64,000 nt of DNA from positions 7,432,501 to 7,496,500 of the forward strand of contig NC_058496.1 of NCBI RefSeq assembly GCF_020382885.2, read 5' to 3'. The notes beneath the pieces are model-generated. The model saw only the letters and a list, made by a program, of their open reading frames with translations, was not told the origin of the DNA and did not search any database. The stretch is from Scatophagus argus (Eukaryota; Chordata; Actinopteri; Scatophagidae). Every line of letters begins with the position of its first letter. The stretch's first letter is position 1. This document shows positions 34,329-47,300 of the stretch, piece after piece. The position numbers and the translations under genes are program-made.

Positions 34329-37082
34329 ATGGACGTCAGGGGCGCCCGAGACGAGCAGGAAACGCAGTGAGTTGTGTGAAGCCCTGCCTCTATCGATCTG
34401 TGCCATCAATGTTAATGACTTTCTACCATGCTTGTGTGTGAACAGGAGTTTGCCTCCCGGGGAGAGCGCTGTGATAACGGCACATGATTCAAGTAGGACC
34501 GCTGCCCTCGTTGAACTAAATAAGAAATTACGGGAAAAAGAAGACCTTGAGGCAAATAAAGATGCGCGCCAACAGGTACCCAACCTTCCTTGTAACGTGA
34601 AAACCCCTCATGTCACTGTATGATCAGGACTTGTTGGATTAGTTTTTACTGTGATCACCAAGCATGATTTGTAACAACACAGAGTCTGGAAGCTGATGCT
34701 GCTCCAGCCAGTACTGAAGCGAGACAACCGTTTGAACCTGAAGTAACATTAGGAATGGAAATTATTCTGGCGTAAATGTTCATTAACTCGAGGATCTTTA
34801 AATGAGAGGCAATGAGTAGATTTAACAACGTAATTTAATTTTTTTTTTAATGTGAAAAAAAAAACACATCAGGCCCAAATTATTAATGATGTGTGTCAAG
34901 ATATACTAGAGATGAACAATCCCCAATTTTATGTTAAATTAAAGCAGACAAATACTCTGCTACTACAATCACCCCGAAGCAAAAGAAACACTTTCTGCAT
35001 TTTTAAATGTGTTCCTCCATTAAATTGTTATGATAACGAGTTGGATGTGAAACTAATAACTGTATGTATTTTGCTATGATACTGAAATTACTGATAATTT
35101 ATTTTTTCAATATATGTATTCTGAAGCTTTATGTCTCGATGTAAATGAATGTCTTTGCCCAGCGTTTCCATCTTTCCACCTTTCTTGAAAGGACATTCTT
35201 TATGGATTCATCGTACAATATCAAAGACTGTAACATTTTTATTCCTGGAAAACTTTATGTACTGAAATCCAAGTATGTTTAGTGTGTTTCGCTCTTACTG
35301 TCATGAAAAGTAGATGCAATGTAACTTTTTAGCATGGAAGAATATGATTTAGAAATAAGCTCTGGCCCTTAAATTTGTTATGTAGAAATATTATTCCATT
35401 TTCTGGTTTTCTTTGCAAGCACCTGATCCTCTTGGTCTAATGCAAAGATCTCATTCCTCATGTTGTGACGTCTAGCAGCTAACCAGCACTGACACTGACT
35501 TACTCCTTACAATTCTTGTGATGAAACTTGCTTTCTTAATGCTCACTGTCCATGCATCAGAATTACTGGTAGCTAATGAAACTTATGCCTGCTGTATGTG
35601 TTTTTTATGTAGGTGCTGCAGAGTTTGCAACAGCGCAGAGATGACTTGCAGAAGAAGATTGAGGAAGTGAAGGAGCTTTACACAGCCTCCAGCATGTTCA
35701 AAAAGGTACAGCAGGGCCACATTTCACACGCGACTCCCGTGTTAAGCCTGTACATGTTGGATTTCAGTTTCACTGGAAAGCAGCAGTCCAACCAAATCCC
35801 TCTGTTTCATTATTATGGGCAGGCTGAACTCGATCAAGCTGTTGAGAAAGCAGAGAGGGAGAAGAAAGAAGGGTTTGAGAAGGAGGCCAACATTAAAAGG
35901 CTGAAGGAGCAGTACGATCAACTGATGTTGAGGCAACAGGAGCAACAGCAACAGATGCAGAGTTACACTCCGCATCTGGACCTCATGGAGCGTGTGGTCA
36001 AAATGGTTAAGGTACTGCAAGGATTTTTACATAATACATACAGGGCGTCAGGTGGCTGTAGGAATGGTCTGTCGTAAGCAGTTATCCTCCTGGTAAATCT
36101 GTCATTTGAAAGCCTTTTCTGAAACCTAACAGGTCGACTCCTGCGGTTGCCCGCATATTACAAATAATTATCCAAAGCTGGAAATTGTGGGTGATAAGCC
36201 ACCTTAAATCTTGACTCTTTTTCTTTACAGATTAACATTAGATTTCAGAAAACTGTAGTAATTTGTATGATGTCAGCAGGCGTTGTCTTTGTTTCATGTG
36301 AGGTGGTCCACTGTGACAAACCTGTGACATGCTTTGGTAATGATGTTTTGTAATGGGGCTTCACCTTTTGTGTGTGTGTGTGTTTGTTACAGTTCAAAGA
36401 TGTGCTGTCACTCATGGGACATTTGGAGAATCTGCTCCACTTTAGAGACCAGTTCTGTCAGCAGGAGAACGAGGCGCAGGAGCAGATCAACTACCTGAGA
36501 AAAGCCCTGCTGACGCTGGAGGACCAGCAGCGCTTAATGCGGCTGTATAAGAACAACCAGCTGTCCCAGCTCCACAAGGAGCTAGAGAAGACGCGTTCTG
36601 AAGCTGTTACATGGGTATCAGACTTAATCCAAGATTCAAAGCGTTTACTTAAAGAATGACCTAACAATCTTCTGTATGAAATTCAGTTGTCCCTGTCTAC
36701 ATTCAGGAAAGCAGGTGGGACCACATTGTGGAAACATCAACAAAGAAAACACTCCAACTGGTGCAGATTAGGATGGCGATCCTCAACCTGTATGAAATGA
36801 CACATGAGACGGCAGAAGGAGAGGACTCTGTGGATATGAATGACACAGAGGAACAGCTGGACAAGGTATGTACTCTGACGGAGCAGAAATGGAGACAAAC
36901 AGCCGGAGCAACGGAAAAGGATCAACTTACTGTTTCCTGCTGTCTTCTTCTTCTTCAAGGTCAAGAATTTCATCCAGGACCACAGTGACATAGTGAAGCA
37001 GCATCAAGCTCTCATGCAAAGACACAGTGATGAACAGACAAAGACCAAGAAGCACATTGTAACTCATTGTAAAAAAGATTAA
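34329..37082 (+). CDS. cfap73: Cilia- and flagella-associated protein 73 (CCDC42B), coiled-coil
   Basis: Seven coding exons: 34329-34366, 34446-34575, 35613-35705, 35823-36011, 36393-36614, 36707-36865 and 36960-37082. They give 317 residues, close to human CFAP73 (about 308). The product is almost entirely charged heptad-like coiled coil (ALVELNKKLREKEDL, QQRRDDLQKKIEEV, IKRLKEQYDQLMLRQQEQQQ), the DUF4200 style of the CCDC42/CFAP73 family. LMERVVKMVKFKDVLSLMGH and RMAILNLYEMTHE line up with matching segments of the human protein. CFAP73 works with CFAP100 in the MIA complex that tunes inner dynein arms. Naming rests on weak remembered similarity plus synteny: it adjoins iqcd, tpcn1 and slc8b1, as on human 12q24.13. 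CCDC42 is the main alternative. AATAAA at 37214-37219 ends the transcript. The ATG is the first in a GC-rich leader. Confidence 0.75.
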
Positions 37083-37219
37083 ATTTCTATGCTTCTTCAT
37101 AACTGAAGCTTTGCTGAGCAGGTGTTGAACGGCAAATTTAAAGTTTGTTCAGTAGTTGTTTTAATGTAAAACTCTGAGTTTACTGACCTTAAACCTTGAA
37201 GACACTGACCTTCAATAAA

Positions 37220-38198
37220 CTTAAGACAAGACTTCTTGATTGTTTTACGTTGCAATTTCTATATATTTACTCATAATGAGAAATCAGTAGGTTTAGTGAG
37301 TGGCCAGTAGGACATTCATTTAGCTCCTCAGTGTTATCAACAGGACTTGAGTATATGTTCTGAAATGGTTATGATAGTGGTAATTTTAGATTGGCTTGTT
37401 TTAACCCTATAAATAGTGCATAGTGATTCAAGGAGTTAATCCACTTTTTTGCCATTTGTGTGGAGTTAATTACTGAAACTACAAGTAGTTTTAGGTAATA
37501 AAAATTTTTTTTTTTATTTTATTTTTTCTTATACTGCTTTTAATCCTTCTTTGTAGAGCCCTGTGCCCTTTGTCTTTGTCCCACAACCCTAAAGTCAGAT
37601 GTTACAAAACTGACAAGAAAAAAACAGGCCCTTCTTTTTAGACCAGAGCTGTCAAATTGACTGAAATGGATCAAGTCTTTTCTTTACTGTTGTGGTCAGT
37701 GGTATCTTTGCTTCACTTTTAAAGCAGCTTCTCCATCAGGGGTGACATGTCGATAGTGGTAATTCAGAACATAGGGTCCTGTACTGCCACCTTGTGGTCA
37801 TTGACGGGAAACAGGGTGAAACTTGTCCCTGTTTCAGCTTACTTTGGCTGATCTGGACTGTTTACAGTTTCAGGTTGAAGAGAGTTATGCTGTGTTCATT
37901 AATCTCATTGCACCAACAAGAATCATAAAGATGTTCACCCATAACAGATGAATCAAAGCTCACAGTCACAGTGTGTACACTCAATTCAGTCCTGAGAAAA
38001 AAGTCTATACTCCCTTGGTTTTAAATAATAAAAATGTTTCATTACACACTGACGTTTTATCATTTATGATTTGCTTGATATTATCCACAACAGCACAGTA
38101 TTCACATATTAAATGTTGCTCACAAAAAGTCAGAAAGTACTGCATTCCTTTATAGTCTGTATTCACAAAAACAGCAAATATTAATTAAAAACATACAC
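37220..38198. other. Short intergenic spacer between convergent cfap73 and iqcd
   Basis: AT-rich, no gene seen. It contains a CTCF-like motif on the minus strand at 37786-37797 (CCACAAGGTGGC, 11 of 12 positions). DDX54 and RITA1, which separate the two genes in human, are not here. Confidence 0.6.
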
Positions 38199-38204
38199 TT
38201 TATT
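38199..38204 (-). terminator. iqcd: iqcd poly(A) signal
   Basis: AATAAA on the minus strand about 135 nt after the iqcd stop codon. Confidence 0.6.
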
Positions 38205-38337
38205 TAAAAAAAAAAACAAACACAAGACATCCATGACAAACACAGTGAATATAGGGTATACTGGAATTTGCTCAACAATATTTATGATCTACAGGATGTG
38301 TCAGTGAAGCACCAGAGTAATGAAACTAGTCATTGGA

Positions 38338-39994
38338 TTATTTGGTCTTTTTGCCTTTGCCTTTTTTGGCCTTCTTGTTTTTGCCCTTGTTCTTTAAGGC
38401 CTTGCGAGTAGTGTAGCCTCTCCACCACGCCTGGGCAAAAATAGCAGCTCTGGTCTTCAACTCCAGCTCCTTGATCTCCTCTTTCCTCTTCTCTTCTGCC
38501 AGCCGATGCTTCTCCTGGATCTGGTTGCACTCCAACTCTAGGACAGAAAAGGGTTTCTCCAGCTTCCTCATTTCCTCCTCGTCCCTTTCATTATCCATTT
38601 CATTCAGTTCCAGGTTGGCCTGAGACAGGTGGCAGTTGTTAAAGTGTCGAGGGGCAAAAGATAAAAATGTAAAAGAGAAAAAGACGAAGAAGTTAAATCA
38701 GAAATTACAAAAATGTGTTATCAAACACATATCATCCCTATTTATACGCTTAATTATCTTTTCCAGTAACCTTGTGCAAACTTTTTGTTTTGTCTAAGTT
38801 TCTACCTGGATTTCTTCTATTTCTTCATCAAAATTTTGGATCAAGTATTCGATTTCGGTCTCCACTTTTTCATTTTTCTGCCGAGGAAAAAACACAGTAA
38901 CTGCTGACAACCAGAAAAATATGAAACATTCACTGTGAAACATTAGATGCACTAAACTTACTTCTTGGAGCACTCGCTCTGCTTGTCTGTTTTCAACCAT
39001 CAAATTGTTGAGCTGAATGTTCAGTTGATCAATTTCCTGCTGTATACTGGTCTGCTTCACCTTTGAAGACTTGATATGTGACTGGCCCTGCTTGCTTCCA
39101 AATGACATACCTGCTTCTTGTGTTTTTTTCTCTTGCAGAGAACTCTGCAAATTTTTGATCTGATGATTTTTGTGAGAAATCTGTTAGAAACGGAAAGAAA
39201 GGAGTTGTAACACACGAAAAAGTCAAGAGCAGAGGATTCCTTGGCTTAAGTCTTTTTTTCTTTGCTAGTTGTGTCTAAGGTAGTTACACCCATGATGGAC
39301 TAGATTCTTGAATGCAAATGTTTCTTTTTCAGCATCCGCCTTGGTGCCTCACCTTTGCATCTATTTCCTTAATCTCTGTAGCGATTTCTTCTTCCTGCGA
39401 AACTATGTGTTCCAGATCGTGGTCAGGAGATGAAGACGCCTGCTTGTAGAGAACCAGCTGTACCTCCTCGTCCAGGCTGGTCAGCATCTTTTCTACCATA
39501 AGGTTGTGAAACTTCTCAAGCCCTCTAATTAGTATGTACTCACCCTCTCCTAGTTCCATACCTAACTCCAACCTCAAACCAAAAATGGCATCAGGATGGG
39601 CTCGGACAAGCCTGAGCAGATCCTTAATGGAGTTCTTGATGTCCTTCTCAAACTGAGCTCTTGCTCTCTTGCTCTCTTGGCCAGCTTCTCCCTCTTGCTC
39701 CCCATCTGACTCTTGCTTGAGGCCTTCTAGTGTCTCCAGTCTTTCACTCAGTATTTGATGTTCTCGAAGTGCCCTGCTGAACTCCTTGTCCACAACACCG
39801 GACACGCTGTTTAACTGGAGGACAGCAGGCAGAGTTGCTGCAATCTCAGTTTTAGCGATACAATTTTCCAATATGCTTGAGATGCGTTGAGCCTCAATAG
39901 AGAGCGGCTTCTTCCGTGTCAGTTCATGGACCTGTGGACCATCTTCAAATCGGGTCCTTGCCTTTGCCAGAAGAGTTGCCCCCTTTGCAGACAT
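38338..39994 (-). CDS. iqcd: IQ domain-containing protein D / dynein regulatory complex subunit 10
   Basis: Four coding exons on the minus strand: 39353-39994, 38962-39180, 38806-38877 and 38338-38619. They give 404 residues (human IQCD is about 449). Landmarks shared with the human protein: a start region with LSIEAQRISSILENCI, then REHQILSERLETLEGLKQ, LEKFHNLMVEKMLTS, NLMVENRQAERVLQ and KVETEIEYLIQNFDEE. An IQ-like motif lies near residues 368-384 (AAIFAQAWWRGYTTRKA), and the end is Lys/Gly-rich (KGKGKKTK). DRC10 is part of the nexin-dynein regulatory complex, which links outer doublets in motile cilia and sperm tails. The ATG lies two bases inside its exon, after acceptor CTGACAG. A 5' non-coding exon probably ends at 40425 with donor GTAACT. 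The gene converges on cfap73 and diverges from tpcn1. Confidence 0.9.
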
Positions 39995-40478
39995 GCTGTC
40001 AGTAGATGACAGGAAAAGAGTAAACCATGACAAATAATAATAATGTTGGAATCTTGGTACTCTTCTAAACAGAACTACAATTTTGGAGAGTCTTGTACTC
40101 ATTCAGTAACATATTAACACATTTGAACATAATACTGCGACAGTAAATGGGACCCAAAACAAGTGACTTGTATTAGTGATTTTAGTGACATTTTACTACA
40201 TACGTGACTCGCGTTACATTTGTGGAATCTATCAGTACATTGAATTGGTCGAAAGCAAAGTTATTAGCATTTAACATCAAGTTAACTTGAAGTTTAAATG
40301 AGTGAACATTAGCGTCTGATTTTAACGCAAAGTTGTAGAAATAAACGCGTTATAGTGTTTTAGAGGAGGGTGACAGTTGTACCTCTAGCTTGTAGCTACC
40401 AAGATAGCTTAACAATATAGTTACCCGTAGATTCATATGCTGGCCGACAGAAGAAAATACTGTTGACACTTTTTCTTT

Positions 40479-40492
40479 GTTGCTAAGATACC
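40479..40492 (-). promoter_or_regulatory. iqcd: RFX-type half-site upstream of iqcd
   Basis: The plus strand reads GTTGCTAAGATACC. On the minus strand AGCAAC is a perfect X-box half-site, and the other half has one mismatch. It lies about 55 bp upstream of the inferred end of the iqcd non-coding exon. Confidence 0.35.
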
Positions 40493-40499
40493 ACCACTT

Positions 40500-41326
40500 C
40501 TCCTGGTGGCAGTATCAAATGACTGGCGCATATTACGGACAACATATAATGCAGAAAAAAATACATAAATTATAGTATTTTTTTTTTCATTTTATAGGTA
40601 AATAATTAAGTCACTGAGGTTGATATCCTTCAATTGTGGGTATTTACAGCGCTCTTTGATACATTGACTTTTATTTTGAAAATCTGGCATGATCACTCAC
40701 CCTGCCGTCAATCGCTTCAGTGTCGCGAATGTTTGTTGATCCTGCTGCATCTGTAAGCTGTACGCACAGAATCTGTAGAGCTTTTGTAGTGTCGTCAGTG
40801 TTGGATACTGTTGTTTGCGGAAAGATTAACCCGGTTAAAGAACCGCTGCACTCAGTAATCGTTTAAATGTTATCAGAACACGCACACTATTTGTTCTTCA
40901 GAAGAAACCCTAGTGTGCGGTGATAATGCCGTTATGGACACAGGCGGACTGTCTCAGCTTGTTAGCCTGAGTGACAGTGAACCAGTTGATTTGGTGACAG
41001 ATGCCATCTTTGACAGGACAAACACCAAAAATGCAACCAACAGGCCTTGCCCGCTTCACACAACTTGAAAGCCGTTAACCTTGTTCCTGAGTTGCATATC
41101 TCACCAGAAACATTTTAACTTGAAGTTAGCTATCATCTCAGCACAGCGTATAAAATTATTCGGTTTGCTAGCTAATAACTAACGGTAGCGTAACCCAGGA
41201 TGTGCAGTCGTCTTGCGGTTTGCACAACAAACCATGCACTTATTTAGCTAGTGGGTTGTTTACGGTAGATCAGCTGTAATTAAACGTTAGCAAAACAAGG
41301 CTGCTTGCAACCTGTTATCTGCTAGT
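40500..41326 (+). promoter_or_regulatory. tpcn1: tpcn1 5' region, divergent from iqcd
   Basis: Fewer than 900 bases separate the inferred iqcd 5' end from the tpcn1 start codon, so a shared promoter is possible. The sequence has more CpGs than its surroundings near 40680-40930. It contains short upstream ORFs, including the 44-codon one at 40934-41068. No TATA box is evident. Confidence 0.4.
40934..41068 (+). other. 44-codon upstream ORF in the tpcn1 5' region
   Basis: Starts MDTGGLSQLVSLSDSEPVDL and ends PCPLHTT before TGA, about 260 bases before the tpcn1 ATG. Its start has G at +4 and G at -3. Amino-acid usage is protein-like and not low-complexity. It could be a translated uORF of tpcn1, an unrecognised exon, or chance. 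The frame stays open upstream to about 40856. Confidence 0.3.
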
Positions 41327-44300
41327 ATGGAGTCTGACGACGATGTGCCTCTCATCTTAACCTGGGACGAAGCAAACAGCGGTCTGCTCAACGAGGAGAC
41401 TGAAAGAGGAGACGAAAGTGAGTTTTTACTGTCAAATCCTTATCCCATTGTATTACATTCATGACTCATCGCCTCATTACTGGAATTATGCAAACTATTT
41501 ATGTATGTCGAGGCCCATGACCGTTGACTTTGCTGTTTGTGTTGCTGCTGTCGTTACATGATATTACATATACCAGTAAATTATAAATCCTTGTGAGAAA
41601 ACACACTCAGTTTGGTACACAAAGGCAAACCAGTGCAGTTTACTGTCATTAGCCTTGCTATCAATCCTACCTTCATGGCGATTATAGTGTTCATTTTTTG
41701 TTTGACCTGTTTTATTTATTGATTAAACTTAATGGTCATTTTGGAGGCAGCACTGTACTCTCTGTACTCTTATTCTACTTCTTAGTATTTCTAATTTTCT
41801 GTTTACCTCAACTGAGCGTCACCATGCAAGCATCAGCCTCCAAAATGACCCAAAAATTGAATCAACACATCCCTAAAACTGCTTCAACAAGATTAGTTAG
41901 AGTTAGGTGCATCAAATAAATTGACAACCGAGCATAGACTTGGGAGGATTTTCTTCTGTAGGATGAATTCAGTCCAGTGCACAGAAAGTAGTAGACTTTC
42001 ATGAAGCTGCACATAAAGGTATGTTTTGTTACTAGTTATTTTTGCCCAAGTGGTGATCGTTCTACCTTTCAAGTATTTATAGAGCTGTATAGTGTTGCTA
42101 GTAGAAGACTATTTAGTGTTTTTGTATATGTTTGTAATCGCAGCAGTATATTTTGTGGTATAAAGTTAATGTTCATCGACTTACCAGATGTGCAGTCTGA
42201 AGCCTTTTACATGCTACCTGCCCAGTCCACTCTGCTTTAGTGGAGATTGTCCACCAGGTGCTGAGATCACGTGTGTGTATGTGTGTGGGGCACGCGCAGT
42301 ATATATGGGTATCCAGGCATCCACTCGACATAGTAGTCCTGCTGCCTTTGTATGCCTCACATATAAGCTACAAAATGACCCATCAGAGAAACTGCTTCAT
42401 CAGCAGACTGTTCACCACTCAGCCCCTCCCTGGTGCTCATAGGCAGCATGTGTGTGTTGTGTGTGAATGTCTACAGCCTGTGTGTAACTGTCTGTGTGTG
42501 TGAGAGCTTATTGGATCAGTTTCTCTGGCTCTGGAGGTGAACAGGAAGAGGAGTTTTTTTCTCAGGATATCTGGGAGTGGTGGACAAGGAGGATATTATA
42601 CTGTTTTTACTGATTGCTGCCAGAGCTTTCAGAAAAGAGAGAGAGAGTTTGAACCTGGACACTGTGAAAGAAGGCTGAATTTGTCACCTCAGTGACAAAT
42701 CACATGCCTGGATAGAAGTGTGGAGCTCAGGTTTATTGCTGATGGTCCGGATCCTTCAGATCACCACAAAACTAGATTTTGTTTGTCCTGGGAACAACAC
42801 TCATGACTGCAGAGCTTGTTTGTGTTTCTGTGAGCTCGACCCCACAGTGTTTTTGACGAGGAGCTCCAAACCTGTTATTGTTCTCAAACAAATGAGGGGC
42901 TGGAATAGCACACGGCAGACACGGGGTCTGCTCCTGTCAGAATAACAGCCAGGCTGCCGCTGGAATGGAATTTGATCTTCACGCTTCAGCTGAATCTGCT
43001 GCTGTCATGGTGGAAGGAAAATGTGTGTGAATGCATCTCAGGAGCGTATGGTCTCCAGTGCGTTTTATTTTCAAGGAGTCGTGCTTGAAGCAGAAACATG
43101 TGACATACAGTGCGTGGGAAGAGCACCCTGATGGACTCACACAGGATTAAAATATGCAGCTGCAGAAAGACACAAGGAGGAATTGCCTGTTGAAGAAAGA
43201 AACTGTGATTTATATTTATAAAAAAGGCTGCTTGCATCTGTCATTTTAGATTATGAGGGGATCTTTTTCAGTTTTATTTTCCTTTGGAAACTGAAAGGAT
43301 AATCATAATCTAATTATGTCCTACGGTGGCACTATTCTTTCTCTGTATTATTTGGTTATCTAAAATCCTTCTCTGTCCTTTGAAGTAAGTCGCAGTTCCT
43401 CTGGAAGCGCACGATTCAGTCACCCTGTGGTTTAGCTGTCTCGTGTCTGTATCCTGTCTGTGGCAGGAAGGAGATGCAATAGATAATGTGACGTCAGTGC
43501 AAACAAGGCACTTTCTCACTGACTGGGAGCACTGGGATCAAAGTTCAAATCTGCAGCGAAGGCAGGAGGGTCATTTCAGTGTGCAAGTCACCTTTCACTG
43601 TCACCTTTCACTGTCACTGTTTGCTGTAAGAGAATTTTTTTCTTAAAGAAGCAACTGGTTGTCAGAGACGTACAGAACTTCTTAAGCATTCTTGGTTGTT
43701 TTGAAGGGTTTTCTGTCTCGAGTGTCACTTTGATCCCCCTGCTTGGCCTGGATAATTCTGGATTTGTGAGAACTCGCATCCGGACTCCTCTTGTGGCTGT
43801 ATTTCTGGAGTTTACATCTGGCCTGAATGGAATGTTTGGCCATCTGTATCTCCAGATGTGTGTGGATGCTGGACTAAGACCAGCATACTGTGAATGACAC
43901 ACACACATACACACACACACACACCCACCCACACCCCTGTACGGTGGATTTAAGGGACCTTAATACATTTACTCAGCTGAGGCTCACAGACAGATCCAGA
44001 CTGATCAATGGAGTGCTTATGTGGGCAGGCAGCTGGTTTCCACGAAGATCAGACCTGTAACGAGAGTCCAGTAGTGATCTCCTCCTATGCCTCACAGTTA
44101 GAACTAGGCTGCATGGGTATGCACATATCCCTCTATGTACTCTGTGTGTGTGTGTATGGCTTGTATATGGTGCTAAACAAAAAATCAATGCTGAAATTAA
44201 AAGACAATTTATTGTGGTTGCCGCTTGTTGCTCTTCCACATAGATGAGGGCAGGATCAATACACTAACACTGAGACGTTTTCTTCCAGATGGAGGAGGAG

Positions 44301-47300
44301 GAGGCAATTATGACATAGTGAACAATGCTGTGATCTCAACACCCGGGCCGCAAAACCACAGAGCCCAAAATGTGTCCTTACGGCAAAGCTGGGAAATGAA
44401 CTACCAAGAGGCAGCCATCTACCTGCAGGTATTCACAAGCAGTTGATTGTGGTGTTTGTTAGTTACTGGGTGTACAGTAAATCTGCCACTCATGGTCTCA
44501 TGGAGTTCACATGATCTTATATTAGTTTTTTATTACATCCTCCACATTGTATTACTTGTAGATGGTTAAACATTGTTCAGTGGGCTATATTCACATCATG
44601 ACCAGCTGCAAGTAATAAAGTCAAGATAAGCCAAGGTACAAGACAGACAAATATGAAACTTTTTGGCTGATAACCAATAGTTATCCAGAAGTTTTTTCAT
44701 TGTGTTTAAAACGTGTCCAGTTCCAGTGTCCAGTAACCAAACTTTTTTGTTTGTGTTCAGAGTTTCTCACCAGAACTCACTGTATTCATCCATAAGACTT
44801 GATGTGTTGAATGCATTTCATCCCAGCTTTCAGTCCAGAACGTGCTGTCTCCTAAATTTTCAGACAGCTTTGGTTTTCATTCTTCTTTGAATTAGCTGCT
44901 AACTGTTGCTAACTGACTCTGTGACTCTCTCTACTTCCTGCTCAGAGGCAGAATGCCCTGCCATTTTATCTTAGTGCATTTTACACAGTATGGCAAGGTG
45001 GAATGATGGCACAAGGCCTTAAACAGGTTGTGTAAAAGGCGCTGTGAACATTTGCCATGCTCAGACCACAGATGCTCCCCAACACTGGTGGGGCATAAGT
45101 TAAATGAGCAGAAATCCTATAAATAAAACAAATAAGCAAAGAAATGATAAGCTTACATTGCCTGCTGTTTCAAATTTCACATACAGGAGGGAGAGAACAA
45201 TGATAAGTTCTTCACCCACCCTCGAAACCCAAAGGCACTGGCGGCTTACCTGTTTGCCCACAACCACCTGTTCTACATGATGGAGCTGCTGACAGGCCTG
45301 CTGCTGATGATGCTGTCGCTGTGTGAAGCTCCCGCCGTGCCCTCACTGCGTCTGGATGTCTACGTGAGTGAACACTGACACACAGACACGCTCAAACAAG
45401 CTTGTACACGCTGTTCGCTGTAAAGTATATCTGATTCCTCTGCAGGTCCACGCCACTTTGGAGCTGCTGGCTTTGGTTATGGTGGCGTTTGAGCTATGCA
45501 TGAAACTTCGCTGGTTAGGCTTCCACACCTTCATACGACACAAGAGGACAATGGTGAAGGTAAATAATACATGATGGTATTTTGTGATGGTGTAATAATG
45601 TAGTAATCTTGCAGTAACCACAGAGAAATACTCTTTTTTTTTTCTTGCCTCGCTCTACAGGGAGGTCAGAGGTCAGGGTCAGTCACTTCAACATGCAGGG
45701 TGCTTGCTGTCTTAGTGTTAGACCAACTGCTGTCTGCAGGCCCCATGTAATCATTTGAGATTCAGCCAACGTTTCTGCATATTGTCCATGTTGTCTCCCT
45801 GTACAGACGTGCGTGTTGCTGCTACAGTTTGTGGAGGCCATAGTGGTTCTTATCAGACAAACGTCTCACGTGCGAGTGACCAGAGCTCTCAGACCAATTT
45901 TCTTGGTAGACTGTAGATACTGTGGTGCTGTGCGCAGGTATGCAATGACTAATTTTAACTCACACCAGAGTTTGTTTGTGTACTGGAAGATACCTGAGAA
46001 AATTAAAAGAATTAAGAAAAGATCATTCACAGCAGCTAGACACTTGTTATTTTGTCCCACTTGAACATACGGACACCACCGATTTAACTCTTGTCTTGCA
46101 TCCAATCAGAAACTTGCGTCAGATCTTCCAGTCCCTCCCACCTTTTATTGACATCCTCCTGCTGCTGCTCTTCTTCATGGTTATATTTGCGATCTTGGGT
46201 AAGAAGACTTTTACTTTATATTAAATGCAGTTTCTTTTCTTTTTACTGAAAATTGTAGTTTTCTGTTACTGTGTCTATTTGACTGTCCTGTTGTCACTTC
46301 CCAGGTTTCTGCCTCTTCTCTCCAAACACCTCTGACCCGGTACGTTGAGTCTCAAGTCTGCTTCATAATAGTTTGTTTGAATTATGTACGTTTGGGAATG
46401 TGTGTGGTTGTTCTCTTTGTGTCCATTTTGTGCAATGGTCACATTTCCTGACTTAAATCTTCTCCTGCTGCAGTACTTCAGCACTCTGGAGAACAGCCTC
46501 GTCAGTCTGTTTGTGCTGCTGACCACAGCAAAGTAAGCACAGCAGTACACGTAATACTGTTAAGTCATCGTTACACACACACACGCGACATGCAAGCAGT
46601 ACTTCCTGCTTTTAACATGAATGCTTTTGCCTCACAGTTTTTATTTCGGATCTCTTGACTCTTGCATCTCATGCTTCCATTTTTCTTGCAGTTTCCCTGA
46701 TGTGATGATGCCAGCGTACTCCAAGAACCGCTGGTCCTGTGTTTTCTTCATTGTTTACCTCTCCATAGAGCTGTACTTCATCATGAACTTGGTACAATTA
46801 ACCACATCCAAGATGTCTAGTCTGACGTACTTGTGCAGCAGCACCTTTCACACGATTACTCATCAACACATCAACCTCATCAACATTTTCTCTGTCTCCC
46901 TCCAGCTCTTGGCAGTAGTGTTTGATACGTTTAACGATGTGGAGAAGATGAAGTTTAAATCTCTTTTGCTCCACAAACGCTCAGCTATTGACCACGCCTT
47001 TCAGCTGTTAGTTAGCCGACAGGTACTACCTCACCATTCTGTATTGTGTGATTGTATATTTTGGTACAAATGATTTAAACGTCTGTTATGTTTGTCTCTG
47101 TTAATGCTGTTTTCCCCTCCAGAGGCCGATGGGCGTGTCGCTGAAACAGTTTGATGGTCTGATGCGATTTTACAGACCTCGGATGTCTGCAAGGGACCGC
47201 TTTCTCACATATAAATTGCTAAACACCTCAGGGGCTCCTATGCTCAGGTGACTCCCTCACACAAACAGTATTGGGTTGAAATCCTTCTGCCTTTCTTTGC

